From positions 434,001-498,000 of the forward strand of contig NZ_JAJEJV010000004.1 in the NCBI RefSeq assembly GCF_021390675.1: a stretch of DNA of 64,000 bases, in the 5' to 3' direction. The notes under the pieces are model-generated. The model ran no database searches. It saw nothing but the letters and a program-made list of their open reading frames with translations, and was not told where the DNA came from. The position numbers were made by a program, and so were the translations under genes. The number at the start of each line of letters is the position of its first letter. Position 1 is the stretch's first letter. This document shows positions 9,504 through 17,775 of this stretch, in pieces. This stretch comes from Dyella sp. 2HG41-7 (GTDB lineage Bacteria; Pseudomonadota; Gammaproteobacteria; Xanthomonadales; Rhodanobacteraceae).

Positions 9504-10481
9504 TTAGAAACTTTCGCTAACCATTATTTCGCTCTTCGCCCAAAGCGCCTTGGCGCGATCCGCATCGAGCGCATAAGGACGAACGCCTTCGCTCACCGCG
9601 TCGAGGTTCGAATCGGTGACGACGGCGCCGACATGGCAGTCTTCGCAGTACCTGCCGCCAACATCGTTCGCATCGGCGACGACCGCTGCCCACACCGACG
9701 TCGCCGCGCCTTGCGGCACCGACTTCATGCGGAACGGCGGTTTCCCTGCGGCTTTGTGCAGTTCGTTGATCTCGTCGATACGCTGTTGAAGCATCGCCTC
9801 GTCGGGATAGATATGGCGTCCCAGTTCTGTGCGAATGCCGCCCGGATGCACGGCCGTCGCGCGCACGCCGCGATGCTTGTGGCGACGGTCGAACTCCACC
9901 GCAAATAAAATGTTGGCGGTTTTCGAGCGGCCATAGGCGATAAATTCCGCGTACTCGGTGCGTTCGAAATTGGGATCGTCCAGGTCCACATCCGCATAGC
10001 GATGGCCGGTCGAGGACAAGTTCACCAAGCGACCGCCGTCCTTGATCAGCGATGCGATGCGATTGATCAGCACGAAATGGCCCAGATGATTGGTGCCGAA
10101 TTGCGTTTCGAATCCGTCTTCGGTCAGGCCGTACGGGCACGCCATCACGCCGGCATTGGCGATGATCGCGTCGAAACGTTCGTCGCGCTCCAGCAAGCGT
10201 TCGGCGCAACGGCGCACGCTGGCGAGCGAGGCCAGATCCAGTTCGATCAGTTCCAAACCGCCTTGTCCGCGTGCGTCCGCGCGCACGCCTTTCGTTGCGT
10301 TTTCTGCTTTGGCGAGATCGCGCGCTGTGCCGACCACCAAGGTGCCGCGGGCCGCCAGCGCGCGCGCCGTTTCCACGCCCAGGCCGGCCGAAACGCCGGT
10401 GACCAGGATGCGTTTGCCGTTGAGATCGATGCCGTCCAGCACCTCGTCCGTCGTCGATGTTGCGCCGAATGATTTGTTCAT
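9504..10481 (-). CDS. Short-chain dehydrogenase/reductase (SDR)
   Basis: ATG at 10481 with GAGGCG upstream. Rossmann motif TGVSAGLGVETARAL (about residues 29-43), NAGVM, the catalytic serine in LSSTGH, and the catalytic pair YGRSKTAN (YxxxK). It resembles the long-chain retinol-dehydrogenase-like or WW-domain-oxidoreductase-like branch of bacterial SDRs, which reduce or oxidise alcohols and ketones with NAD(P)H. It is divergent from a TetR regulator, with a palindrome between, so it is probably controlled by that regulator together with the NAD(P)-binding protein beyond it. Substrate unknown. Confidence 0.88.
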   Translation of the reverse strand: MNKSFGATSTTDEVLDGIDLNGKRILVTGVSAGLGVETARALAARGTLVVGTARDLAKAENATKGVRADARGQGGLELIELDLASLASVRRCAERLLERDERFDAIIANAGVMACPYGLTEDGFETQFGTNHLGHFVLINRIASLIKDGGRLVNLSSTGHRYADVDLDDPNFERTEYAEFIAYGRSKTANILFAVEFDRRHKHRGVRATAVHPGGIRTELGRHIYPDEAMLQQRIDEINELHKAAGKPPFRMKSVPQGAATSVWAAVVADANDVGGRYCEDCHVGAVVTDSNLDAVSEGVRPYALDADRAKALWAKSEIMVSESF

Positions 10482-10567
10482 GATCGCCTCGTTCTGCCGT
10501 AAAAATCGTGGGGAAAAGGCCGTCGCCGATGCCCTTTGGGGCAAGGGTTCGCTATGATGGCGACAAA

Positions 10568-10584
10568 CCGGAGGTTAGCTCCGG
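10568..10584. promoter_or_regulatory. Palindromic operator candidate between SDR and TetR
   Basis: CCGGAG-GTTAG-CTCCGG is a perfect 6-bp inverted repeat; a second one, GGAGG-CAT-CCTCC, follows at 10596-10608. Both lie in the divergent promoter region, consistent with TetR autoregulation. Confidence 0.5.
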
Positions 10585-10626
10585 ATATTTTATATGGAGG
10601 CATCCTCCGCTTTTCAAGGGGTACCC

Positions 10627-11256
10627 GTGGCCACCGCCAAAAAGAAGTCCGCCACCTCGCGCAAACCGCGTGCCGACGCCGAACGCAACCGGCTGCATCT
10701 CACCGATGTGGCGAAAAAAGCGTTCGCGGAACGCGGCGGCGACGTCACGCTGGATGAAATCGCCAAACGCGCCGGCGTGGGTATCGGCACCTTGTACCGG
10801 CACTTCCCCACGCGCGACGCCATGCTTCAGGCGGTTTATCGGCACGAAGTGGAACAGCTCGCCGGCGCGGTCGACGCGCTGCTGAAAACCAAGCCGCCAC
10901 TCGATGCGTTGCGCGCGTGGCTTCGCTTGTTCGTCGATTATCTCGGCACGAAAAAAATCATTCTTCCCGCGCTCAATGCGGCGACCAGCGACAACTCCGC
11001 GTTGTTTGCCTACTCGTCCACGCAGATACGAGAAGCTGCCGATCGCCTGATCGCACGCGCCATCGAGCATGGCGACGTGCGCAAAGACGTTCGACCGATG
11101 GATCTTCTCTATGCGGTGTTCGGTTTTTCCAATAGCAACGATCCCGATGATTGGGCGCCACGCGCGTATCGGCTGATCGACATTTTGATCGCGGGTCTTG
11201 CAAGCGATTCGCCAGCGGTTGCAAATAAGAAAACAACATCGAGCGGTAAGGCCTGA
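10627..11256 (+). CDS. TetR/AcrR family transcriptional regulator
   Basis: GTG at 10627 is chosen because AAGGGG precedes it; an upstream ATG at 10594 lies inside a palindrome and has no ribosome site. A basic tail (TAKKKSATSRKPRADAERNR) leads into a TetR helix-turn-helix: LTDVAKKAFAERGGDVTLDEI, then AKRAGVGIGTLYRHFPTRDA. The C-terminal domain resembles the common SbtR-like type of TetR proteins. It diverges from the SDR gene and is followed 20 bp later by an NAD(P)-binding protein, so the three genes probably form one regulated redox unit. Confidence 0.88.
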   Translation: MATAKKKSATSRKPRADAERNRLHLTDVAKKAFAERGGDVTLDEIAKRAGVGIGTLYRHFPTRDAMLQAVYRHEVEQLAGAVDALLKTKPPLDALRAWLRLFVDYLGTKKIILPALNAATSDNSALFAYSSTQIREAADRLIARAIEHGDVRKDVRPMDLLYAVFGFSNSNDPDDWAPRAYRLIDILIAGLASDSPAVANKKTTSSGKA

Positions 11257-11276
11257 AACTTCAGGAGAGTGCGTGT

Positions 11277-11942
11277 ATGAAAGTGATTCTCTTCGGCGCA
11301 ACCGGCATGGTGGGAAAGGGCGTTCTGCGTCAGTGTCTGCTCGATCCCAAGATCGAGGCGGTGCTTTCGATCGGCCGCAAGCCTTCCGGTGTTTCGGATC
11401 CGAAATTGCGCGATCTCGTGTGTCCCGACATGTTCGATGCCGACGCGCATGCCGGCCAATTTCACGACTACGATGCGTGTTTCTTTTGCTTGGGCGTGTC
11501 GTCGGTAGGCATGAGCGAAGCGGACTATACGCATCTCACCTACGATCTCACGCTCGGTTGGGCGCGCGTACTTGCGCGCGATAATCCTGCGATGCGATTT
11601 CTCTACGTGTCCGGCATGGGCACGGGCGGCAAATCGATGTGGGCGCAAGTCAAAGGCCGCACGGAGAACGATCTGCTCGCGCTGTTGCCCGGCGCGATCA
11701 TGATTCGTCTGGCCGCATTGCGCCCGATGCACGGCGAACGTTCGAAGGCGCCGGGTGGCGGCGTGTTACTGACGTTGTTGTCGCCGCTGTGGCCGCTGTT
11801 CCAAAAACTGTGGCCGAACGCCGTTATCACCACCGAAGAATTGGGACGCGCGATGATCCTGGCCGCACGCAACGACAACACGAAGCGTGTATTAGAGAGC
11901 GCCGATCTCGTGGCGCTGGGGCGGCGCGGCGCGGCGCCCTGA
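11277..11942 (+). CDS. NAD(P)-binding Rossmann-fold protein (epimerase/NmrA-like)
   Basis: A 221-residue atypical SDR: N-terminal FGATGMVGKGV dinucleotide-binding motif, CFFCLGVSSVGMSE, YVSGMGTG, then a C-terminal half with IRLAALRPMHG. There is no clear YxxxK catalytic pair, as in NmrA/HTATIP2-like members, which may sense redox state rather than catalyse. AGGAGAG lies 5-11 bp before the ATG. It is cotranscribed with the preceding TetR gene (20-bp gap). Substrate unknown. Confidence 0.85.
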   Translation: MKVILFGATGMVGKGVLRQCLLDPKIEAVLSIGRKPSGVSDPKLRDLVCPDMFDADAHAGQFHDYDACFFCLGVSSVGMSEADYTHLTYDLTLGWARVLARDNPAMRFLYVSGMGTGGKSMWAQVKGRTENDLLALLPGAIMIRLAALRPMHGERSKAPGGGVLLTLLSPLWPLFQKLWPNAVITTEELGRAMILAARNDNTKRVLESADLVALGRRGAAP

Positions 11943-12180
11943 AGCGCGATGCGTTGATTTGTCCAACGATGTCGCGCGCGGCCGACAATCACGGCAACGC
12001 CGCCTTCAACTGATTTCGTTTCGCCGATCGAACCCATGTGAAAGGGGGTTCGGCGACGGGCGCGATACCGTGCACGTTTCAACGCGATTCATGCGCCAAA
12101 CCGGCTCGCAGCGGACCGTGGATGCCGGAATTTTGAGATTTCTCTTTGCGGGTGCAGCAAGCGATAACTTGCGGAAAAAC

Positions 12181-12195
12181 TTGGATCGATCTAAT
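12181..12195. promoter_or_regulatory. LacI-type operator candidate
   Basis: TTGGATCGATCTAAT, with the same core as the sites at 1741 and 17440, and similarly placed (about 100 bp) upstream of the promoter. Confidence 0.5.
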
Positions 12196-12219
12196 TGTCG
12201 TGTTGCCATGCAATATCAA

Positions 12220-12230
12220 TTGTCCGACTA
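12220..12230. promoter_or_regulatory. GntR/FadR-type operator candidate
   Basis: TTGTCCGACTA fits TNGTNNNACNA and is flanked by CAA and ATTA, like the sites at 7549 and 28059. Confidence 0.45.
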
Positions 12231-12270
12231 ATTACTTGTGCATCAATAAGATATCTTTAGAAATTCTAAA

Positions 12271-12288
12271 TTTGAATCGATACAAATT
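12271..12288. promoter_or_regulatory. ATCGAT operator overlapping the promoter
   Basis: TTTGAATCGATACAAATT is an imperfect palindrome ending 5 bp before the -35 box. An almost identical site occupies the same place in the GH18 promoter (17529-17546). Confidence 0.55.
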
Positions 12289-12292
12289 CTTG

Positions 12293-12321
12293 TTGACATC
12301 GTACTTTTCCTATCCTAATGA
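12293..12321 (+). promoter_or_regulatory. Sigma-70 promoter of the locus 2 TBDR
   Basis: A consensus -35 TTGACA (12293-12298), a 17-bp spacer and -10-like TAATGA (12316-12321). The homologous promoter at 17551 has the same -35 and spacing. Confidence 0.65.
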
Positions 12322-12362
12322 TTAGCTCGCTCGTGACACTGGGTACAACGTTGTCACAGCAT

Positions 12363-12377
12363 TTGGATCGATTGAAA
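12363..12377. promoter_or_regulatory. Downstream ATCGAT operator in the leader
   Basis: TTGGATCGATTGAAA lies about 40 bp after the -10 box, so a bound repressor could block elongation. The same element is at 17621 in the GH18 leader. Confidence 0.5.
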
Positions 12378-12380
12378 CAA

Positions 12381-12520
12381 TCAGTATCCGGAGGACTCAG
12401 GGGACGGCGCGGTTAGGCGGTTATCTCGCCTCGGCAGGCGCCAGTAGTTGGGTCGGTTACGCATCACTGAACACGTATGACGGAAGGCCACGGCGACCGC
12501 CATGGCCCAGGGGTCGGTTT
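12381..12520 (+). ncRNA. Candidate structured leader RNA, copy A
   Basis: Homologous to copy B at 17639-17775. A shared 5' segment (CAGTATCCGGAGGACTC) precedes three predicted hairpins. P1 is GGCGC (12406-12410)/GCGCC (12438-12442) with inner AGGCG (12415-12419)/CGCCT (12427-12431). P2 is ACG (12459-12461)/CGT (12474-12476), following the conserved GGGTCGGTT. P3 is GGCCACGGC-GACC-GCCATGGCC (12486-12507). Relative to copy B, P1 swaps C-G for U-A, P2 swaps ACG/CGU for UGC/GCA, and P3 shows wobble and pairing changes, which supports RNA structure. It ends about 65 nt before the TBDR start. No known riboswitch class was recognised. Confidence 0.6.
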
Positions 12521-12586
12521 GTGCCCAAAAAAAGCATCGCGAATGCGGGCACCACAGCAATCAATTCGAAAGGTGAGGGGAGGCAA

Positions 12587-15500
12587 ATGAGCAAGAATCA
12601 ATTTCGTTTGGGGACCAGCTTGCAGGCCAGCATTCGCATTGGCCTATGGGCTGCCGCATTAGTCAGCGCTCCGGTATTCGCGCAGAGCATTACCGGCGGC
12701 GTGTACGGCAATTCGCCGGCAGGCGCGGACGTAGAAGTCACCAGCCCGTCGACGGGCTACGACGCCACCGTGCATGCCGACGCCAACGGGCACTACAACG
12801 TGACCGGCTTGATGCCCGGCAACTACGTCGTGAAATTGTTGCGCGGCGGCCAGGTGGTCGATCAGCGCAACGTGGTGGTGCAAGCCGGTTCCAACAGCGC
12901 TGCGATTTTCACCGCAGCGGCGGCGCCGGGTAACGTGAAAGAGTTGAACTCGGTCACCGTGACCGCCTCGCAGCCGACGGTCAATGCGATCGACGTGACG
13001 ACGAGCCAGCAGATCCAGACCTGGGATTCGAAAGACATCAACCGTCTGCCGGTGATCAATCCCGACCTGCTTACCGTCGCCTCGATGCAGGCGAATGTCG
13101 CCGCCGTCACCAGCTCGCACGGCAACGCGCCGCAGTTCAACGGCGCATCGGGCACCGAGAACCGTTACTTCCTCAACGAGTTCAACGTCACCGACATGCA
13201 GCAGGGTTCGGTGCCGGACAAAATTCCGAACGAAGCGCTCGCGACCGTTTCCACCATCGATGGCGGCATGGACGCGAAATACGGCAGCGCCATGGGCGGC
13301 GTGATCGCCGGCACGATCAAGCAAGGTTCGAACGACTTCAAAGCCGGCGTGGATCTGGCGTTTACGCCCGCCACCGGCACGCTCAACGAAAACCCGCGCA
13401 ACACGTATAACTACAACGGCCAGCTGACCAACGCCAACCAGTTGAACCATTGGTCGCCGAGCCTGTTGCAGGATTACTGGGCGTCGGGTTCGATCATCAA
13501 GGACAAGTTGTTCTACTACGTGCTCGCCGAAATCGAGCCGAACAACTACGGCCAGGGCGTGCAGGGCGTCAATCCGACCGAAACCTACAACTCCAACACC
13601 AAGACGCTCAACGAAAACCGCAACAAGCAGTTCCTCGGCAACTTCACTTGGAACATCGCCGCCGGTCATACGTTGAATCTCTTTATCGATCGTCAAAGCA
13701 ACCTGCAGACGCAATCGCAGTATGCGCTGTCGACGCCGTACGATCCTTCCAGTGCGGCCCCCGGACTGGACAACTGGAGCGGCAACGCGTGGCACGACAC
13801 CATGGCGGTGGCCAACTACCACGGCCAGATCACCGACACGTTGTCCGTCTCGGCGATGGCGGGTACGTCGCAGCAGTACTTCTCTTCGTATAACCAGTAC
13901 GGCATCGACATTCCGTATCTGCAATACACCAACCCGGACACGAAGCAGACGACGCAGCCGGCCGGCAACGGCGCCAGCAGTCTGTACTACATGAAGTACC
14001 GCATGATGGGCGCGCGCGTCGACTTCACCTGGAACGTGACCGACAACCACGAAGTCACCTTCGGCGGCGAGCGTTACAGCCCGACCATGGCGCAGGCGAA
14101 CATCCCGAACGCGAATTCGTGGACGTACAGCTACTGCAGCACGTCCTTGGGACCGACCGAGCCTTGCAACATCAACGGCGTGTCGGTGGCGCCGGGCACG
14201 AAGTTCGTAAGTTTGAACTACGCGCCCCGCATCTACTACAACAGCTCGCCCACCTACGGTTTCTACCTGGGCGACAGCTGGCATTTCGCGCCGAACTGGA
14301 CGGCGTATGTCGGCGGGCGTTACGACAATTACGCCATGACCGACAACATCAACACCAAGATGTACAGCAAGGGCAACTTCTTGCCGCGCGTCGGCGTGGC
14401 ATGGGACGTCCATGGCGATTCGACGCTGAAGATCGGCGCCACCGCGGGTGAATACTCCGAAGGCATTCCGCTTTACTTCAACGCGTACGGCGGCACGCCG
14501 GGCCAGGGTTACATCCACACCAACACCACGTACACCTACACCGGCGTCAACGCCGACGGTACGCCGAGCGGTTTGACGCAAGTTGGTCCCGTGCAAGGCA
14601 GCTCCGGCAGCGGTCTGCATTACCTGACGCCCGGCCAGTTCATTTCGAGCACCACGCAAAACGCCAAGCTGAAGCAGTTCTCGATCTACGCGCAGCAGAA
14701 GATCGGTGACAGCTGGACCGCAGGCGCAACGTTCTTCACCAGCGAACTGACCGGCCTGCCGAACATCTACAACAATATCGATCAGCTGAAGGCGTACCTC
14801 ACCAACAAGGGTTACCCGAACGCGGTGTTCCTCGGCCAGTACCTGATCACGCCGGGCAAGGACATCAATATTCCGGTGCAGTTGAACGGTCCGAACAGTC
14901 CGTTGACGCAAGTCAACTTCCCGAACAGCTACATCGGTTTCTCCTCGCTGCGACGCAAGATCTATCAGCTCAGTCTGACCATGGATCACGCGTACTCCGA
15001 GGAAGAGCCGTACTACCTCAGCGCGTCGTACACGTGGCGTCATGAGTTCGGCAATACCGACGGCACCACCAGCTACGCGGGCGGTGGTAACAACACCGGT
15101 GCGACCGGCTACGACGGCGGCTTGAACGCACCGGGCTTCCTGCAAGGCGCAGCCGGCAATCTCGGCGATGATATTCCGTCCACCTTCAAGGCGTTCGGTT
15201 ACTACAAGTTCGCTCATCAGGACAATTTCCTGAAGGGTCTGCGTGTGGGCGGCGCACTGACGTATTACGCGGGCGGTCCGGTCGATTGCTTGTCCCAATA
15301 TCCGCAAAACGGCACCTTGGCGATCGGCAGCAACCAGCTCGGCAACAACAACGCGTATTACTGCAACACGTTGTCCAACGTGCTGGCCGGTCAATCGCCG
15401 ATTTCCAACACCATCAACTACACGCGTGGCAGCTACGGTCGTCTGCCGTCGTACAAGCAGGTGGATCTGGATATCGGCTACGACTGGGAGATCCCCAACA

Positions 15501-15673
15501 ACACCTTCTCGCTGGATTTGAAGGTGCTCAACCTGTTCAACTCCAACACCGTTACCTCGTACGTCACCAACATGAGCAACGGCAACGGGCAGTTCAATCC
15601 GAACTTTATGCAGCCCAATACGTTCCAGCAGCCGCGCACCGGCGAATTGGTGTTCCGCTGGCAGTTCCATTGA
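12587..15673 (+). CDS. TonB-dependent receptor, Oar/OmpA-type with carboxypeptidase-like N-domain
   Basis: Started at ATG 12587 behind GAGGGGAGG; the open frame reaches back to 12521 without a ribosome site. A signal peptide ending VSAPVFAQ is followed by a CarboxypepD_reg-like beta-sandwich (about residues 30-105: GADVEVTSPSTGYDAT, GHYNVTGLMPGNYVVKL). Next come the TonB-box region NSVTVTAS and a plug with VPDKIPNEALATVSTIDGG. A barrel of about 850 residues, rich in Asn and Tyr, ends GELVFRWQF. Oar-type receptors are abundant in Xanthomonadales; the cargo is unknown. A terminator follows, then a sulfotransferase and a GH18-like gene; the GH18 gene shares this promoter and leader, suggesting a common glycan substrate. 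Confidence 0.92.
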   Translation: MSKNQFRLGTSLQASIRIGLWAAALVSAPVFAQSITGGVYGNSPAGADVEVTSPSTGYDATVHADANGHYNVTGLMPGNYVVKLLRGGQVVDQRNVVVQAGSNSAAIFTAAAAPGNVKELNSVTVTASQPTVNAIDVTTSQQIQTWDSKDINRLPVINPDLLTVASMQANVAAVTSSHGNAPQFNGASGTENRYFLNEFNVTDMQQGSVPDKIPNEALATVSTIDGGMDAKYGSAMGGVIAGTIKQGSNDFKAGVDLAFTPATGTLNENPRNTYNYNGQLTNANQLNHWSPSLLQDYWASGSIIKDKLFYYVLAEIEPNNYGQGVQGVNPTETYNSNTKTLNENRNKQFLGNFTWNIAAGHTLNLFIDRQSNLQTQSQYALSTPYDPSSAAPGLDNWSGNAWHDTMAVANYHGQITDTLSVSAMAGTSQQYFSSYNQYGIDIPYLQYTNPDTKQTTQPAGNGASSLYYMKYRMMGARVDFTWNVTDNHEVTFGGERYSPTMAQANIPNANSWTYSYCSTSLGPTEPCNINGVSVAPGTKFVSLNYAPRIYYNSSPTYGFYLGDSWHFAPNWTAYVGGRYDNYAMTDNINTKMYSKGNFLPRVGVAWDVHGDSTLKIGATAGEYSEGIPLYFNAYGGTPGQGYIHTNTTYTYTGVNADGTPSGLTQVGPVQGSSGSGLHYLTPGQFISSTTQNAKLKQFSIYAQQKIGDSWTAGATFFTSELTGLPNIYNNIDQLKAYLTNKGYPNAVFLGQYLITPGKDINIPVQLNGPNSPLTQVNFPNSYIGFSSLRRKIYQLSLTMDHAYSEEEPYYLSASYTWRHEFGNTDGTTSYAGGGNNTGATGYDGGLNAPGFLQGAAGNLGDDIPSTFKAFGYYKFAHQDNFLKGLRVGGALTYYAGGPVDCLSQYPQNGTLAIGSNQLGNNNAYYCNTLSNVLAGQSPISNTINYTRGSYGRLPSYKQVDLDIGYDWEIPNNTFSLDLKVLNLFNSNTVTSYVTNMSNGNGQFNPNFMQPNTFQQPRTGELVFRWQFH

Positions 15674-15702
15674 TCGTTTGACGCTGTACTCGCTGTAACA
15701 TC

Positions 15703-15743
15703 GATGCCTCCATGTCCCTATTGCATGGAGGCATCTTTGTTTT
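15703..15743 (+). terminator. Rho-independent terminator after the TBDR
   Basis: GATGCCTCCATG (15703-15714) pairs perfectly with CATGGAGGCATC (15724-15735), followed by TTTGTTTT. The 12-bp stem contains the ATG at 15712, which therefore should not be a real start codon. Confidence 0.85.
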
Positions 15744-15777
15744 GCGCTCACGCCACGTCTGGCGTCCGGAGACGGAT

Positions 15778-17340
15778 TTGAATTCGCTACTGCAAAGTCT
15801 GGATTCCGAAGCGGCGAATCGCGTGATGGCTGCGGCGCAAGCGTTGGAATCGAATCGTCCCGATCAGGCGGCCGCACACTTGGCGCCGGTGCTGGGTAGT
15901 CATCCGGACCATCCGGAAGTGCTGCGACTGCATGCGAGTTTGCTCAGCATGCGCGGCGAACGCGGCGCTGCTTTGCGCGCGATGCAACGCGCGCTGGAAC
16001 AATGCCCGCACGACGCGATGTATCGCAACGCATACGCCATCCTGCTGGCGGACGTGGGCGATATCGATCAAGCCATCGACGAACTGCGTCGCGCCTGCGA
16101 ACTTCAACCGGGCTTTGTCATGGCCTGGTACAACCTCGGCCTGTTTTTGACGCGCAGCGCGCGCTTCGACGAAGCACGCGACGCGCTGCGACGCGCCGTC
16201 GACGTGGCGCCGAACTACGCTGCGGCACGCGCGCAACTCGCCGACCTGCTGCGCATGGACAACTTCCGTGACGAAGCGATCGCCGAATACCGCAAGCTGA
16301 TCGCCGAGCAACCGTGGGCCGGGATGGCGTGGTGGGGTTTGGCGGAAATCAAAACGCTGCGCTTGGATCGCAGCGACAGCGACGCCATGCAGCGCGCGCT
16401 CGCGCATCCGCGTGCGAACGACGGTGATCGCATCGCCCTAGGTTTCGCTTTGGCCAAGGCGATGGACGATCAAGGCCGCTATGGCGAATCGCTGCAAGCA
16501 CTGGTTTCGGCGAACGATATCGCGCGACAGCATCGAACATGGAACGCTGCGGCCGTCGCTGCAACGATCGATTCAATTCGCGCCACGGCCTGCACAACTC
16601 ACGCAGGACAAGATCTCGGTGCGGAAGTGATCTTTATCGTCGGCATGCCGCGCTCGGGCTCGACGCTGATCGAACAAATTCTCGCATCGCACTCCAGCGT
16701 CGAAGGCGCCGCCGAATTGACGGACTTGCCGATGCTGATTGCGGAGGAGTCGAACAAACGGAAAAAAGCCTACCCGCACTGGCTGCCGGATATGGGCTCG
16801 GAGGATTGGTTCGCGCTAGGACAGCGGTATCTGGAGCGCACCGCACGTTGGCGCAAACAGCGTCCGATCTTCACCGACAAGTTGCCGAACAACTGGATGC
16901 ATATCGGCATGATTCGCGCGATGTTGCCGGGCGCGCGCATCGTCATCAGTCGCCGCGACGCACTCGAAACGTGTTTCTCGTGTTACCGGCAGTATTTTCC
17001 CGGAAACGACTACACGCGTTCGTTTGCGGATCTCGCATCGTATTGGCGCAGCCTCGATGCCGTGGCACGTTATTGGACGCAGAAAGAACGCGCGCATGTG
17101 CGTGAACACGTGTACGAAGACTTGCTCAAAGATCCCGAGCATTCCATTCGCGCATTGTTGGCATTTTGCGGTTTGCCATTCGAAGAAGCGTGCTTGCGCT
17201 TCAACGAAACGGAGCGCTCAGTCGGTACGCCGAGCGCCATGCAAGTGCGGCAACCGTTGCGCACCGACACGGCGCGCGCGCCGCGCTACGGCGCGCTATT
17301 GAATCCATTGCGCGAAGCGCTCGGTCTTCCGCCTTTATAG
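15778..17340 (+). CDS. TPR-containing sulfotransferase
   Basis: The open frame begins at ATG 15712, but that codon lies inside a terminator stem. TTG 15778 has GGAG six bases upstream and begins LNSLLQSLDSE, so it is preferred with moderate certainty. Residues about 1-230 are tetratricopeptide repeats (for example AYAILLADVGDIDQAIDEL, AWYNLGLFLTRSARFDEAR). The C-terminal half is a PAPS-dependent sulfotransferase with the 5'-phosphosulfate loop IFIVGMPRSGSTLIEQ (about 285-300) and the 3'-phosphate motif ARIVISRRDALETCFS. This architecture is common next to Oar-type receptors. The acceptor (glycan or protein) is unknown. Confidence 0.87.
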   Translation: MNSLLQSLDSEAANRVMAAAQALESNRPDQAAAHLAPVLGSHPDHPEVLRLHASLLSMRGERGAALRAMQRALEQCPHDAMYRNAYAILLADVGDIDQAIDELRRACELQPGFVMAWYNLGLFLTRSARFDEARDALRRAVDVAPNYAAARAQLADLLRMDNFRDEAIAEYRKLIAEQPWAGMAWWGLAEIKTLRLDRSDSDAMQRALAHPRANDGDRIALGFALAKAMDDQGRYGESLQALVSANDIARQHRTWNAAAVAATIDSIRATACTTHAGQDLGAEVIFIVGMPRSGSTLIEQILASHSSVEGAAELTDLPMLIAEESNKRKKAYPHWLPDMGSEDWFALGQRYLERTARWRKQRPIFTDKLPNNWMHIGMIRAMLPGARIVISRRDALETCFSCYRQYFPGNDYTRSFADLASYWRSLDAVARYWTQKERAHVREHVYEDLLKDPEHSIRALLAFCGLPFEEACLRFNETERSVGTPSAMQVRQPLRTDTARAPRYGALLNPLREALGLPPL

Positions 17341-17362
17341 GCTGGAATTTTCATTCCAGCCT
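17339..17362 (+). other. Hairpin overlapping the sulfotransferase stop
   Basis: AGGCTGGAAT-TTTC-ATTCCAGCCT is a perfect 10-bp stem with a 4-nt loop that includes the end of the stop codon. There is no U-run, but it may act as a terminator or 3' stabiliser. Confidence 0.55.
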
Positions 17363-17439
17363 ACTTGGCTGTCGTCGCATTTAAACGGATTTATTCACCG
17401 ATTATGCGGACGCAGCATCCAGTAAATCCATGAATTGCT

Positions 17440-17453
17440 TAGATCGATCTAAT
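17440..17453. promoter_or_regulatory. LacI-type operator candidate
   Basis: TAGATCGATCTAAT is nearly palindromic and equivalent to the site at 12181 in locus 2 TBDR control. Confidence 0.5.
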
Positions 17454-17528
17454 TGACCGTGCTGTTGTGCAGCAGCGTTTTGACAAAACTTTCATATCTT
17501 TCAACAAGATGCATTTAGAAAATCTAAA

Positions 17529-17546
17529 TTTGAATCGATATAAATT
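17529..17546. promoter_or_regulatory. ATCGAT operator overlapping the promoter
   Basis: TTTGAATCGATATAAATT lies immediately upstream of the -35 box, differing by one base from the site at 12271. Confidence 0.55.
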
Positions 17547-17550
17547 CTTG

Positions 17551-17579
17551 TTGACATTGCCTTTTTACTGCCTTATTCA
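17551..17579 (+). promoter_or_regulatory. Sigma-70 promoter of the GH18-like gene
   Basis: TTGACA (17551-17556), a 17-bp spacer, then TATTCA (17574-17579). It is homologous to the promoter at 12293, including the downstream TTAGCTCGCTCGTGA stretch. Confidence 0.65.
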
Positions 17580-17620
17580 TTAGCTCGCTCGTGATTTTAG
17601 TCCAACGTTGTCACGGGCAT

Positions 17621-17635
17621 TTGGATCGATTGAAA
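17621..17635. promoter_or_regulatory. Downstream ATCGAT operator in the leader
   Basis: TTGGATCGATTGAAA is identical to the element at 12363 and at a similar distance from the promoter. Confidence 0.5.
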
Positions 17636-17638
17636 AAT

Positions 17639-17775
17639 CAGTATCCGGAGGACTCTGGGGAAAGGCGTGACAAGGCGGCGTCGCCTGCAGCACACGCCGG
17701 TGATTGGGTCGGTTTGCGTATCTCTGAAAGCAGTGCCGAAAGGTCATGGCGACAGCCATGGCTCAGGGAGGTTTT
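17639..17775 (+). ncRNA. Candidate structured leader RNA, copy B
   Basis: Counterpart of copy A (12381-12520). P1 is GGCGT (17664-17668)/ACGCC (17694-17698) with inner AGGCG (17673-17677)/CGCCT (17682-17686). P2 is TGC (17715-17717)/GCA (17730-17732). P3 is GGTCATGGC-GACA-GCCATGGCT (17742-17763). Unpaired GTATCCGGAGGACTC and GGGTCGGTT are shared. It is about 245 nt from the GH18 start, much farther than copy A from its gene, which argues against simple masking of the ribosome site. Confidence 0.6.

Larger units (their letters stand above)
11943..12292. other. Intergenic region upstream of the locus 2 TBDR promoter
   Basis: No gene seen. A hairpin with arms CGCCGA..AACCC and GGGTTCGGCG (about 12022-12055) may end the preceding transcript. 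From about 12180 the sequence becomes AT-rich and carries the operator-like sites listed separately. Confidence 0.5.

Noticed and set aside
12659-15877. A 1072-codon open frame opposite the locus 2 TBDR
   Set aside because: Antisense shadow: Arg/Val-rich low-complexity protein; the sense strand has a clear TBDR with signal peptide and plug.
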